Of a DNA stretch of 64,000 nucleotides, positions 1-11,500 are shown piece after piece. The DNA is from Actinernus sp. WN-2022. Its lineage: Eukaryota; Cnidaria; Anthozoa; Actiniaria; Actinernidae. Under the pieces are notes generated by a model that saw only the letters and a program-made list of their open reading frames with translations, was not told the origin of the DNA and did not search any database. A program made the translations under genes and the position numbers. Within the stretch, counting starts at the first letter, position 1. Each line of letters starts with the position of its first letter. Location: the NCBI GenBank assembly GCA_030867875.1, contig JAOWCC010001589.1:147905745-147969744 (forward strand), in the 5' to 3' direction.

Positions 1-482
1 AGAAAAAAATCAACATCTTCAAAAATGGTCAAATCTGTATTTTTTGGACCAGACCGGGTAGGCAAAAAATATCAGATTTCTGACAAAAACTAAAAAACCA
101 CTCAATATGCTTCAAAATGATGGCAAACAATCTGCTGATAGTTAACAGACATGATTGGATTAAGTTGGAGAAAGAATTGAAGAAAAAATCAACATCTTCA
201 AAAATGGTCAAATCTGTATTTTTTGGACCAGACCGGGTAGGCAAAAAATATCAGATTTCTGCCAAAAACTAAAAAACCACTCAACATGCTTCAAAAGGTT
301 GGCAAACAATCTCCTGGTAGCTTGAGAACAGAAATGGAGAAAGAATTGAAGAAAAAACTCAACATCTTCAAAAATGGTCAAATCTGTATTTTTTGGACCA
401 GACCGGGTAGGCGAAAAATCTCAGATTTCTGACAAAAACTAAAAAACCACTCAAAATGCTTCAAAATGATGGCAAACAATCT

Positions 483-652
483 CCTGGTAGCTTCAGAACA
501 CAAATGAAATAAGTTGGAGAAAGAATAACAAAAATGCATACTTCACATAAAATTTAGAGTTTCATGTTTGCACTTACCTCAATTTAGGTCTCCCAACACC
601 TAAACTTGCCCAGAACCAAGCCATTCTGTCCACAAGCACTTCACATCTTTAT
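483..652 (+). repeat. Alternative 170-bp segment of the L unit (first copy)
   Basis: From one cctggtagc to the next, this segment is exactly 170 bp, the same as the T3 period measured between the same landmarks (313 to 483). Apart from about 40 bp of shared tail, its middle does not obviously match the core. It contains an ATGCAT hexamer (534-539), ttagagtttcatgtttgcac, and the less A-rich stretch aacttgcccagaaccaagcc. The matched period suggests a strongly diverged monomer. A captured foreign sequence that replaced most of a monomer is the alternative. The segment recurs 88 times, always in the same orientation. Confidence 0.8.
571..580 (-). other. Consensus-like 5' splice donor sequence on the minus strand of the L segment
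   Basis: Read on the minus strand, the L segment contains GAG followed by GTAAGTG, which fits the eukaryotic 5' splice-site consensus (MAG, then GTRAGT). It is present in nearly every intact L segment, because the cacttacctc stretch is almost invariant (one copy, at about 45652, reads gacttacctc). No exon, acceptor or coding sequence can be demonstrated. It could be chance, or a relic if the segment came from a transcribed sequence. Confidence 0.3.
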
Positions 653-3600
653 CCTGGTAGCATCAGAACACCAATGGATTAAGTTGGAGAGAGAAATGAA
701 GAAAAAAATCAACATCTTCAAAAATGGTCAAATCTGTATTTTTTGGACCAGACCGGGTAGGCAAAAAATATCAGATTTCTGACAAAAACTAAAAAACCAC
801 TCAATATGCTTCAAAATGATGGCCAACAATCTGCTGATAGTTTCCAGACATGAATGGATTATGTTGGAGAAAGAATTGGAGAAAAAAATCAACATCTTCA
901 AAAATGGTCAAATCTGTATTTTTTGGACCAGACCGGGTAGGCAAAAAATATCAGATTTCTGACAAAAACTAAAAAACCACTCAATATGCTTCAAAATGTT
1001 GGCAAACAATCTCCTGGTAGCTTGAGAACACAAATGGAGAAAGAATTGAAAAAAAAATCAACATCTTCAAAAATGGTCAAATCTGTATTTTTTTTGACCA
1101 GACCGGGTAGGCAAAAAATGTCAGATTTCTCACAAAAACTAAAAAACCACTCAATATGCTTCAAAACGATGGCAAACAATCTGCTAATAGTTAACAGACA
1201 TGATTGGATTAAGTTGGAGAAAGAAATGAAGAAAAAAATCAACATCTTCAAAAATGGTCAAATCTGTATTTTTTTGACCAGACCGGGTAGGAAAAAAATA
1301 TCAGATTTCTGACAAAAACTAAAAAACCACTCAATATGCTTCAAAAGGTTGGCAAACAATCTCCTGGTAGCTTGAGAACAGAAATGGAGAAAGAATTGAA
1401 GAAAAAAAATCAACATCTTCAAAAATGGTCAAATCTGTATTTTTTCGACCAGACCGGGTAGGCAAAAAATGTCAGATTTCTGACAAAAACTAAAAAACCA
1501 CTCAATATGCTTCAAAACGATGGCAAACAATCTGCTGATTGTTAACAGACATGATTGGATTAAGTTGGAGAAAGAAATGAAGAAAAAAATCAACATCTTC
1601 AAAAATGGTCAAATCTGTATTTTTTTCACCAGACCGGGTAGTCAAAAAATATCAGATTTCTGACAAAAACTAAAAAACCACTCAATATGCTTCAAAATGA
1701 TGGCCAACAATCTGCTGATAGTTTCCAGACATGAATGGATTATGTTGGAGAAAGAATTGGAGAAAAAAATCAACATCTTCAAAAATGGTCAAATCTGTAT
1801 TTTTTGGACCAGACCGGGTAGGCAAAAAATATCAGATTTCTGACAAAAACTAAAAAACCACTCAACATGCTTCAAAAGGTTGGCAAACAATCTCCTGGTA
1901 GCTTGAGAACAGAAATGGAGAAAGAATTGAAGAAAAAACTCAACATCTTCAAAAATGGTCAAATCTGTATTTTTTGGACCAGACCGGGTAGGCGAAAAAT
2001 CTCAGATTTCTGACAAAAACTAAAAAACCACTCAAAATGCTTCAAAATGATGGCAAACAATCTCCTGGTAGCTTCAGAACACAAATGAAATAAGTTGGAG
2101 AAAGAATAACAAAAATGCATACTTCACATAAAATTTAGAGTTTCATGTTTGCACTTACCTCAATTTAGGTCTCCCAACACCTAAACTTGCCCAGAACCAA
2201 GCCATTCTGTCCACAAGCACTTCACATCTTTATCCTGGTAGCATCAGAACACCAATGGATTAAGTTGGAGAAAGAAATGAAGAAAAAAATCAACATCTTC
2301 AAAAATGGTCAAATCTGTATTTTTTTCACCAGACCGGGTAGGCAAAAAATATCAGATTTCTGACAAAAACTAAAAAACCACTCAATATGCTTCAAAATGA
2401 TGGCCAACAATCTGCTGATAGTTTCCAGACATGAATGGATTATGTTGGAGAAAGAATTGGAGAAAAAAATCAACATCTTCAAAAATGGTCAAATCTGTAT
2501 TTTTTGGACCAGACCGGGTAGGCAAAAAATGTCAGATTTCTGACAAAAACTAAAAAACCACTCAATATGCTTCAAAACGATGGCAAACAATCTGCTAATA
2601 GTTAACAGACATGATTGGATTAAGTTGGAGAAAGAAATGAAGAAAAAAATCAACATCTTCAAAAATGGTCAAATCTGTATTTTTTTGACCAGACCGGGTA
2701 GGCAAAAAATATCAGATTTCTGACAAAAACTAAAAAACCACTCAATATGCTTCAAAAGGTTGGCAAACAATCTCCTGGTAGCTTGAGAACAGAAATGGAG
2801 AAAGAATTGAAGAAAAAAATCAACATCTTCAAAAATGGTCAAATCTGTATTTTTTTTACCAGACCGGGTAGGCAAAAAATATCAGATTTCTGACAAAAAC
2901 TAAAAACCCACTCAAAATGCTTCAAAATGATGGCAAACAATCTGCTGATAGTTAACAGACATGATTGGATTAAGTTGGAGAAAGAATTGAAGAAAAAACT
3001 CAACATCTTCAAAAATGGTCAAATCTGTATTTTTTGGACCAGACCGGGTAGGCAAAAAATATCAGATTTCTGCCAAAAACTAAAAAACCACTCAACATGC
3101 TTCAAAAGGTTGGCAAACAATCTCCTGGTAGCTTGAGAACAGAAATGGAGAAAGAATTGAAGAAAAAACTCAACATCTTCAAAAATGGTCAAATCTGTAT
3201 TTTTTGGACCAGACCGGGTAGGCGAAAAATCTCAGATTTCTGACAAAAACTAAAAAACCACTCAAAATGCTTCAAAATGATGGCAAACAATCTCCTGGTA
3301 GCTTCAGAACACAAATGAAATAAGTTGGAGAAAGAATAACAAAAATGCATACTTCACATAAAATTTAGAGTTTCATGTTTGCACTTACCTCAATTTAGGT
3401 CTCCCAACACCTAAACTTGCCCAGAACCAAGCCATTCTGTCCACAAGCACTTCACATCTTTATCCTGGTAGCATCAGAACACCAATGGATTAAGTTGGGG
3501 AGAGAAATGAAGAAAAAAATCAACATCTTCAAAAATGGTCAAATCTGTATTTTTTGGACCAGACCGGGTAGGCAAAAAATATCAGATTTCTGACAAAAAC

Positions 3601-4017
3601 TAAAAAACCACTCAATATGCTTCAAAATGATGGCCAACAATCTGCTGATAGTTTCCAGACATGAATGGATTATGTTGGAGAAAGAATTGGAGAAAAAAAT
3701 CAACATCTTCAAAAATGGTCAAATCTGTATTTTTTGGACCAGACCGGGTAGGCAAAAAATATCAGATTTCTGACAAAAACTAAAAAACCACTCAATATGC
3801 TTCAAAAGGTTGGCAAACAATCTCCTGGTAGCTTGAGAACAGAAATGGAGAAAGAATTGAAGAAAAAAATCAACATCTTCAAAAATGGCCAAATCTGTAT
3901 TTTTTGGACCAGACCGGGTAGGCAAAAAATATCAGATTTCTGACAAAAACTAAAAAAACACTCAATATGCTTCAAAATGATGGCAAACAATCTGCTGATA
4001 GTTAACAGACATGATTG

Positions 4018-4045
4018 GATTAAGAAAAAAATCAACATCTTCAAA
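4018..4045 (+). repeat. Private shortened T1 tail fused to a shortened L core
   Basis: The T1 tail here stops at gattggattaag and joins gaaaaaaatcaac directly, missing the ttggagaaagaaatg portion. It is followed at once by a shortened L core (4033). The L tail that follows has its own private change, aaatgaaagaagttgg (about 4107). I did not see this combination elsewhere, so it looks like a one-off deletion that has not been amplified. Confidence 0.8.
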
Positions 4046-4303
4046 AAAAAACACTCAAAATGATGGCAAACAATCTCCTGGTAGCTTCAGAACACAAATG
4101 AAAGAAGTTGGAGAAAGAATAACAAAAATGCATACTTCACATAAAATTTAGAGTTTCATGTTTGCACTTACCTCAATTTAGGTCTCCCAACACCTAAACT
4201 TGCCCAGAACCAAGCCATTCTGTCCACAAGCACTTCACATCTTTATCCTGGTAGCATCAGAACACCAATGGATTAAGTTGGAGAAAGAAATGAAGAAAAA
4301 AAT

Positions 4304-4483
4304 CAACATCTTCAAAAATGGTCAAATCTGTATTTTTTGGACCAGACCGGGTAGGCAAAAAATATCAGATTTCTGACAAAAACTAAAAAACCACTCAATA
4401 TGCTTCAAAATGATGGCCAACAATCTGCTGATAGTTTCCAGACATGAATGGATTATGTTGGAGAAAGAATTGGAGAAAAAAAT
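4304..4483 (+). repeat. Reference monomer type T2 (180 bp)
   Basis: This is a clean example of the T2 unit. It has the common core with gatggccaacaatctg, then the tail gatagtttccagacatgaat, then gattatgttggagaaag and gaattggagaaaaaaat. The marker ggccaac (against ggcaaac elsewhere) travels with this tail in most copies, so the variants are linked. T2 commonly follows an L unit and precedes a T3 or T3' unit. Hybrid T1/T2 tails occur, for example near 15481-15520, where gacatgattg is joined to gattatgttg. Confidence 0.93.
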
Positions 4484-4653
4484 CAACATCTTCAAAAATG
4501 GTCAAATCTGTATTTTTTGGACCAGACCGGGTAGGCAAAAAATATCAGATTTCTGACAAAAACTAAAAAACCACTCAACATGCTTCAAAAGGTTGGCAAA
4601 CAATCTCCTGGTAGCTTGAGAACAGAAATGGAGAAAGAATTGAAGAAAAAACT
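4484..4653 (+). repeat. Reference monomer type T3 (170 bp)
   Basis: This is the 170-bp unit. It has the common core with ctcaacatgcttcaaaa and ggttggcaaac, followed by the tail cctggtagcttgagaacaga and then gaattgaagaaaaaact. It is about 10 bp shorter than T1 and T2 because the tail lacks the gattaagttg segment. It is usually followed directly by an L unit whose core carries ggcgaaaaatctcag. Some copies read atggataaag or atcgagaaag instead of atggagaaag, and these subvariants mark particular positions in the higher-order repeat. Confidence 0.93.
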
Positions 4654-5003
4654 CAACATCTTCAAAAATGGTCAAATCTGTATTTTTTGGACCAGACCGG
4701 GTAGGCGAAAAATCTCAGATTTCTGACAAAAACTAAAAAACCACTCAAAATGCTTCAAAAGGTTCGCAAACAATCTCCTTGTAGCTTCAGAACACAAATG
4801 AAATAAGTTGGAGAAAGAATAACAAAAATGCATACTTCACATAAAATTTAGAGTTTCATGTTTGCACTTACCTCAATTTAGGTCTCCCAACACCTAAACT
4901 TGCCCAGAACCAAGCCATTCTGTCCACAAGCACTTCACATCTTTATCCTGGTAGCATCAGAACACCAATGGATTAAGTTGGAGAAAGAAATGAAGAAATA
5001 AAT
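4654..5003 (+). repeat. Reference long unit L (350 bp, core plus alternative segment)
   Basis: An L unit begins with a normal core, here with ggcgaaaaatctcag and ggttcgcaaac. It then runs through a gtagcttcagaacacaaatg tail into a segment unlike the rest of the satellite (gcatacttcacataaaattt through gcccagaaccaagccattc and on to cacatctttatcc). It then returns to a second, similar tail, gtagcatcagaacaccaatg. L units occur singly, or as runs of two or three at exact 350-bp spacing (14470-15170, 19181-19881, 26907-27607, 33221-33571, 41127-41477, 47640-48340, 57381-58081). Two forms exist: cctggtagcttcag preceded by gatggcaaac, and ccttgtagcttcag usually preceded by ggttcgcaaac or ggttggcaaac. 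Confidence 0.93.
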
Positions 5004-5533
5004 CAACATCTTCAAAAATGGTCAAATCTGTATTTTTTGGACCAGACCGGGTAGGCAAAAAATATCAGATTTCTGACAAAAACTAAAAAAACACTCAATA
5101 TGCTTCAAAAGGTTGGCAAACAATCTCCTTGTAGCTTCAGAACACAAATGAAATAAGTTGGAGAAAGAATAACAAAAATGCATACTTCACATAAAATTTA
5201 GAGTTTCATGTTTGCACTTACCTCAATTTAGGTCTCCCAACACCTAAACTTGCCCAGAACCAAGCCATTCTGTCCACAAGCACTTCACATCTTTATCCTG
5301 GTAGCATCAGAACACCAATGGATTAAGTTGGAGAAAGAATTGAAGAAAAAAATCAACATCTTCAAAAATGGTCAAATCTGTATTTTTTTGACCAGACCGG
5401 GTAGGCAAAAAATGTCAGATTTCTGACAAAAACTAAAAAACCACTCAATATGCTTCAAAACGATGGCAAACAATCTGCTGATAGTTAACAGACATGATTG
5501 GATTAAGTTGGTAAAAGAAATGAAGAAAAAAAT

Positions 5534-5713
5534 CAACATCTTCAAAAATGGTCAAATCTGTATTTTTTTGACCAGACCGGGTAGGCAAAAAATGTCAGAT
5601 TTCTGACAAAAACTAAAAAACCACTCAATATGCTTCAAAACGATGGCAAACAATCTGCTGATAGTTAACAGACATGATTGGATTAAGTTGGAGAAAGAAA
5701 TGAAGAAAAAAAT
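5534..5713 (+). repeat. Reference monomer type T1 (180 bp)
   Basis: This is a clean example of the T1 unit. It has the common core with a T-tract ending in tgacc, the aaaaaatgtcag variant, and then cgatggcaaacaatctg. The T1 tail gatagttaacagacatgatt follows, then a purine-rich end gaaatgaagaaaaaaat. The tail contains a GTTAAC hexamer that separates T1 from T2 and T3. The length is divisible by three, so reading frames stay in phase across consecutive T1 and T2 units. This explains chance ORFs that cross monomer borders. T1 units with a gaattgaag end are one base shorter (for example 11-189). Confidence 0.93.
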
Positions 5714-8503
5714 CAACATCTTCAAAAATGGTCAAATCTGTATTTTTTGGACCAGACCGGGTAGGCAAAAAATATCAGATTTCTGACAAAAACTAAAAAA
5801 CCACTCAACATGCTTCAAAAGGTTGGCAAACAATCTCCTGGTAGCTTGAGAACAGAAATGGAGAAAGAATTGAAGAAAAAACTCAACATCTTCAAAAATG
5901 GTCAAATCTGTATTTTTTGGACCAGACCGGGTAGGCGAAAAATCTCAGATTTCTGACAAAAACTAAAAAACCACTCAAAATGCTTCAAAAGGTTCGCAAA
6001 CAATCTCCTTGTAGCTTCAGAACACAAATGAAATAAGTTGGAGAAAGAATAACAAAAATGCATACTTCACATAAAATTTAGAGTTTCATGTTTGCACTTA
6101 CCTCAATTTAGGTCTCCCAACACCTAAACTTGCCCAGAACCAAGCCATTCTGTCCACAAGCACTTCACATCTTTATCCTGGTAGCATCAGAACACCAATG
6201 GATTAAGTTGGAGAAAGAAATGAAGAAATAAATCAACATCTTCAAAAATGGTCAAATCTGTATTTTTTGGACCAGACCGGGTAGGCAAAAAATATCAGAT
6301 TTCTGACAAAAACTAAAAAAACACTCAATATGCTTCAAAAGGTTGGCAAACAATCTCCTTGTAGCTTCAGAACACAAATGAAATAAGTTGGAGAAAGAAT
6401 AACAAAAATGCATACTTCACATAAAATTTAGAGTTTCATGTTTGCACTTACCTCAATTTAGGTCTCCCAACACCTAAACTTGCCCAGAACCAAGCCATTC
6501 TGTCCACAAGCACTTCACATCTTTATCCTGGTAGCATCAGAACACCAATGGATTAAGTTGGAGAAAGAATTGAAGAAAAAAATCAACATCTTCAAAAATG
6601 GTCAAATCTGTATTTTTTTGACCAGACCGGGTAGGCAAAAAATGTCAGATTTCTGACAAAAACTAAAAAACCACTCAATATGCTTCAAAACGATGGCAAA
6701 CAATCTGCTGATAGTTAACAGACATGATTGGATTAAGTTGGTAAAAGAAATGAAGAAAAAAATCAACATCTTCAAAAATGGTCAAATCTGTATTTTTTTG
6801 ACCAGACCGGGTAGGCAAAAAATGTCAGATTTCTGACAAAAACTAAAAAACCACTCAATATGCTTCAAAACGATGGCAAACAATCTGCTGATAGTTAACA
6901 GACATGATTGGATTAAGTTGGAGAAAGAAATGAAGAAAAAAATCAACATCTTCAAAAATGGTCAAATCTGTATTTTTTGGACCAGACCGGGTAGGCAAAA
7001 AATATCAGATTTCTGACAAAAACTAAAAAACCACTCAACATGCTTCAAAAGGTTGGCAAACAATCTCCTGGTAGCTTGAGAACAGAAATGGAGAAAGAAT
7101 TGAAGAAAAAACTCAACATCTTCAAAAATGGTCAAATCTGTATTTTTTGGACCAGACCGGGTAGGCGAAAAATCTCAGATTTCTGACAAAAACTAAAAAA
7201 CCACTCAAAATGCTTCAAAATGATGGCAAACAATCTCCTGGTAGCTTCAGAACACAAATGAAATAAGTTGGAGAAAGAATAACAAAAATGCATACTTCAC
7301 ATAAAATTTAGAGTTTCATGTTTGCACTTACCTCAATTTAGGTCTCCCAACACCTAAACTTGCCCAGAACCAAGCCATTCTGTCCACAAGCACTTCACAT
7401 CTTTATCCTGGTAGCATCAGAACACCAATGGATTAAGTTGGAGAAAGAAATGAAGAAAAAAATCAACATCTTCAAAAATGGTCAAATCTGTATTTTTTGG
7501 ACCAGACCGGGTAGGCGAAAAATCTCAGATTTCTGACAAAAACTAAAAAACCACTCAAAATGCTTCAAAATGATGGCAAACAATCTCCTGGTAGCTTCAG
7601 AACACAAATGAAATAAGTTGGAGAAAGAATAACAAAAATGCATACTTCACATAAAATTTAGAGTTTCATGTTTGCACTTACCTCAATTTAGGTCTCCCAA
7701 CACCTAAACTTGCCCAGAACCAAGCCATTCTGTCCACAAGCACTTCACATCTTTATCCTGGTAGCATCAGAACACCAATGGATTAAGTTGGAGAAAGAAA
7801 TGAAGAAAAAAATCAACATCTTCAAAAATGGTCAAATCTGTATTTTTTTCACCAGACCGGGTAGGCAAAAAATATCAGATTTCTGACAAAAACTAAAAAA
7901 CCACTCAATATGCTTCAAAACGATGGCAAACAATCTGCTGATAGTTAACAGACATGATTGGATTAAGTTGGAGAAAGAAATGAAGAAAAAAATCAACATC
8001 TTCAAAAATGGTCAAATCTGTATTTTTTTGACCAGACCGGGTAGGCAAAAAATATCAGATTTCTGACAAAAACTAAAAAACCACTCAATATGCTTCAAAA
8101 GGTTGGCAAACAATCTCCTGGTAGCTTGAGAACAGAAATGGAGAAAGAATTGAAGAAAAAAATCAACATCTTCAAAAATGGTCAAATCTGTATTTTTTTT
8201 ACCAGACCGGGTAGGCAAAAAATATCAGATTTCTGACAAAAACTAAAAACCCACTCAAAATGCTTCAAAATGATGGCAAACAATCTCCTTGTAGCTTCAG
8301 AACACAAATGAAATAAGTTGGAGAAAGAATAACTAAAATGCATACTTCACATAAAATTTAGAGTTTCATGTTTGCACTTACCTCAATTTAGGTCTCCCAA
8401 CACCTAAACTTCCCCAGAACCAAGCCTTTCTGTCCACAAGCACTTCACATCTTTATCCTGGTAGCATCAGAACACCAATGGATTAAGTTGGAGAAAGAAA
8501 TGA

Positions 8504-11500
8504 AGAAAAAAATCAACATCTTCAAAAATGGTCAAATCTGTATTTTTTGGACCAGACCGGGTAGGCAAAAAATATCAGATTTCTGACAAAAACTAAAAAA
8601 CCACTCAATATGCTTCAAAATGATGGCAAACAATCTGCTGATAGTTAACAGACATGATTGGATTAAGTTGGAGAAAGAATTGAAGAAAAAATCAACATCT
8701 TCAAAAATGGTCAAATCTGTATTTTTTGGACCAGACCGGGTAGGCAAAAAATATCAGATTTCTGCCAAAAACTAAAAAACCACTCAACATGCTTCAAAAG
8801 GTTGGCAAACAATCTCCTGGTAGCTTGAGAACAGAAATGGAGAAAGAATTGAAGAAAAAACTCAACATCTTCAAAAATGGTCAAATCTGTATTTTTTGGA
8901 CCAGACCGGGTAGGCGAAAAATCTCAGATTTCTGACAAAAACTAAAAAACCACTCAAAATGCTTCAAAATGATGGCAAACAATCTCCTGGTAGCTTCAGA
9001 ACACAAATGAAATAAGTTGGAGAAAGAATAACAAAAATGCATACTTCACATAAAATTTAGAGTTTCATGTTTGCACTTACCTCAATTTAGGTCTCCCAAC
9101 ACCTAAACTTGCCCAGAACCAAGCCATTCTGTCCACAAGCACTTCACATCTTTATCCTGGTAGCATCAGAACACCAATGGATTAAGTTGGAGAGAGAAAT
9201 GAAGAAAAAAATCAACATCTTCAAAAATGGTCAAATCTGTATTTTTTGGACCAGACCGGGTAGGCAAAAAATATCAGATTTCTGACAAAAACTAAAAAAC
9301 CACTCAATATGCTTCAAAATGATGGCCAACAATCTGCTGATAGTTTCCAGACATGAATGGATTATGTTGGAGAAAGAATTGGAGAAAAAAATCAACATCT
9401 TCAAAAATGGTCAAATCTGTATTTTTTGGACCAGACCGGGTAGGCAAAAAATATCAGATTTCTGACAAAAACTAAAAAACCACTCAATATGCTTCAAAAT
9501 GTTGGCAAACAATCTCCTGGTAGCTTGAGAACACAAATGGAGAAAGAATTGAAAAAAAAATCAACATCTTCAAAAATGGTCAAATCTGTATTTTTTTGAC
9601 CAGACCGGGTAGGCAAAAAATGTCAGATTTCTCACAAAAACTAAAAAACCACTCAATATGCTTCAAAACGATGGCAAACAATCTGCTAATAGTTAACAGA
9701 CATGATTGGATTAAGTTGGAGAAAGAAATGAAGAAAAAAATCAACATCTTCAAAAATGGTCAAATCTGTATTTTTTTGACCAGACCGGGTAGGAAAAAAA
9801 TATCAGATTTCTGACAAAAACTAAAAAACCACTCAATATGCTTCAAAAGGTTGGCAAACAATCTCCTGGTAGCTTGAGAACAGAAATGGAGAAAGAATTG
9901 AAGAAAAAAAATCAACATCTTCAAAAATGGTCAAATCTGTATTTTTTCGACCAGACCGGGTAGGCAAAAAATGTCAGATTTCTGACAAAAACTAAAAAAC
10001 CACTCAATATGCTTCAAAACGATGGCAAACAATCTGCTGATTGTTAACAGACATGATTGGATTAAGTTGGAGAAAGAAATGAAGAAAAAAATCAACATCT
10101 TCAAAAATGGTCAAATCTGTATTTTTTTCACCAGACCGGGTAGTCAAAAAATATCAGATTTCTGACAAAAACTAAAAAACCACTCAATATGCTTCAAAAT
10201 GATGGCCAACAATCTGCTGATAGTTTCCAGACATGAATGGATTATGTTGGAGAAAGAATTGGAGAAAAAAATCAACATCTTCAAAAATGGTCAAATCTGT
10301 ATTTTTTGGACCAGACCGGGTAGGCAAAAAATATCAGACTTCTGACAAAAACTAAAAAACCACTCAATATGCTTCAAAATGTTGGCAAACAATCTCCTGG
10401 TAGCTTGAGAACACAAATGTAGAAAGAATTGAAGAAAAAAATCAACATCTTCAAAAATGGTCAAATCTGTATTTTTTTGACCAGACCGGGTAGGCCAAAA
10501 ATGTCAGATTTCTGACAAAAACTAAAAAACCACTCAATATGCTTCAAAACGATGGCAAACAATCTGCTGATAGTTAACAGACATGATTGGATTAAGTTGG
10601 AGAAAGAAATGAAGAAAAAAATCAACATCTTCAAAAATGGTCAAATCTGTATTTTTTGGACCAGACCGGGTAGGCAAAAAATATCAGATTTCTGACAAAA
10701 ACTAAAAAACCACTCAACATGCTTCAAAAGGTTGGCAAACAATCTCCTGGTAGCTTGAGAACAGAAATGGAGAAAGAATTGAAGAAAAAACTCAACATCT
10801 TCAAAAATGGTCAAATCTGTATTTTTTGGACCAGACCGGGTAGGCGAAAAATCTCAGATTTCTGACAAAAACTAAAAAACCACTCAAAATGCTTCAAAAT
10901 GATGGCAAACAATCTCCTGGTAGCTTCAGAACACAAATGAAATAAGTTGGAGAAAGAATAACAAAAATGCATACTTCACATAAAATTTAGAGTTTCATGT
11001 TTGCACTTACCTCAATTTAGGTCTCCCAACACCTAAACTTGCCCAGAACCAAGCCATTCTGTCCACAAGCACTTCACATCTTTATCCTGGTAGCATCAGA
11101 ACACCAATGGATTAAGTTGGAGAAAGAAATGAAGAAAAAAATCAACATCTTCAAAAATGGTCAAATCTGTATTTTTTTCACCAGACCGGGTAGTCAAAAA
11201 TATCAGATTTCTGACAAAAACTAAAAAACCACTCAATATGCTTCAAAATGATGGCCAACAATCTGCTGATAGTTTCCAGACATGAATGGATTATGTTGGA
11301 GAAAGAATTGGAGAAAAAAATCAACATCTTCAAAAATGGTCAAATCTGTATTTTTTGGACCAGACCGGGTAGGCAAAAAATGTCAGATTTCTGACAAAAA
11401 CTAAAAAACCACTCAATATGCTTCAAAACGATGGCAAACAATCTGCTGATAGTTAACAGACATGATTGGATTAAGTTGGAGAAAGAAATGAAGAAAAAAA

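Larger units (their letters stand above)
1..1863 (+). repeat. Segment duplicated at 8504-10365
   Basis: The first 1.86 kb recurs at an offset of 8503 bp, becoming 8502 after a 1-bp difference in a T-run near 1087. Shared private markers include ttctgccaaaaac (about 260 and 8763), ctgctaatagttaac (about 1183 and 9684), a ctcacaaaaac change (about 1130 and 9633) and gctgattgttaac (about 1535 and 10037). The match ends where ctcaacatgc (1861) stands opposite ctcaatatgc. The left end lies outside the window, so the full length is unknown. Confidence 0.87.
4474..6933 (+). repeat. 1230-bp tandem duplication (two copies plus a partial third)
   Basis: Bases 4474-5703 and 5704-6933 appear identical by eye at an offset of 1230 bp. 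The match continues into a partial third copy, 6934 to about 7210, which ends where ggttcgcaaac is replaced by gatggcaaac. The two full copies share a private change, ttggtaaaagaaatg (about 5509 and 6739), that I did not see elsewhere in the window. Each copy holds two L units (landmarks 4830 and 5180; 6060 and 6410) plus ordinary monomers. The private marker and apparent identity suggest a recent event. Confidence 0.88.
1..8503 (+). repeat. Mosaic array block 1
   Basis: T1, T2, T3, T3' and L units are mixed here in an order that does not match the later 13.7-kb higher-order repeat as a whole, although short stretches do. The gcatac landmark of the L segments lies at 536, 2117, 3347, 4130, 4830, 5180, 6060, 6410, 7290, 7640 and 8340. 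The spacings between them are therefore 1581, 1230, 783, 700, 350, 880, 350, 880, 350 and 700. The repeated 350 + 880 pattern is a tandem duplication. The block is followed at 8504 by a second copy of its own beginning. A private short form of a T1 tail lies at 4018-4033. Confidence 0.85.

Noticed and set aside
29..244. Recurrent minus-strand ORFs of 60-83 codons throughout the window
   Set aside because: Each is the reverse reading of one monomer plus part of the next, repeated wherever the same monomer pair occurs. Variants change length freely with indels, so there is no sign of coding constraint.
653..677. Primer-binding-site-like sequence tggtagcatcagaac resembling the tRNA-Met PBS of plant LTR elements
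   Set aside because: It needs a 2-base insertion to match. It is a variant of the ordinary satellite tail, and no LTR ends, polypurine tract or gag-pol sequence accompany it.
483..709. L segment as a transposon insertion with target-site duplication (similar tails of about 40 bp on both sides)
   Set aside because: The flanking similarity is too long and imperfect for a target-site duplication, and it equals the normal monomer tail. The 170-bp period fits monomer phasing better. No terminal repeats were seen.
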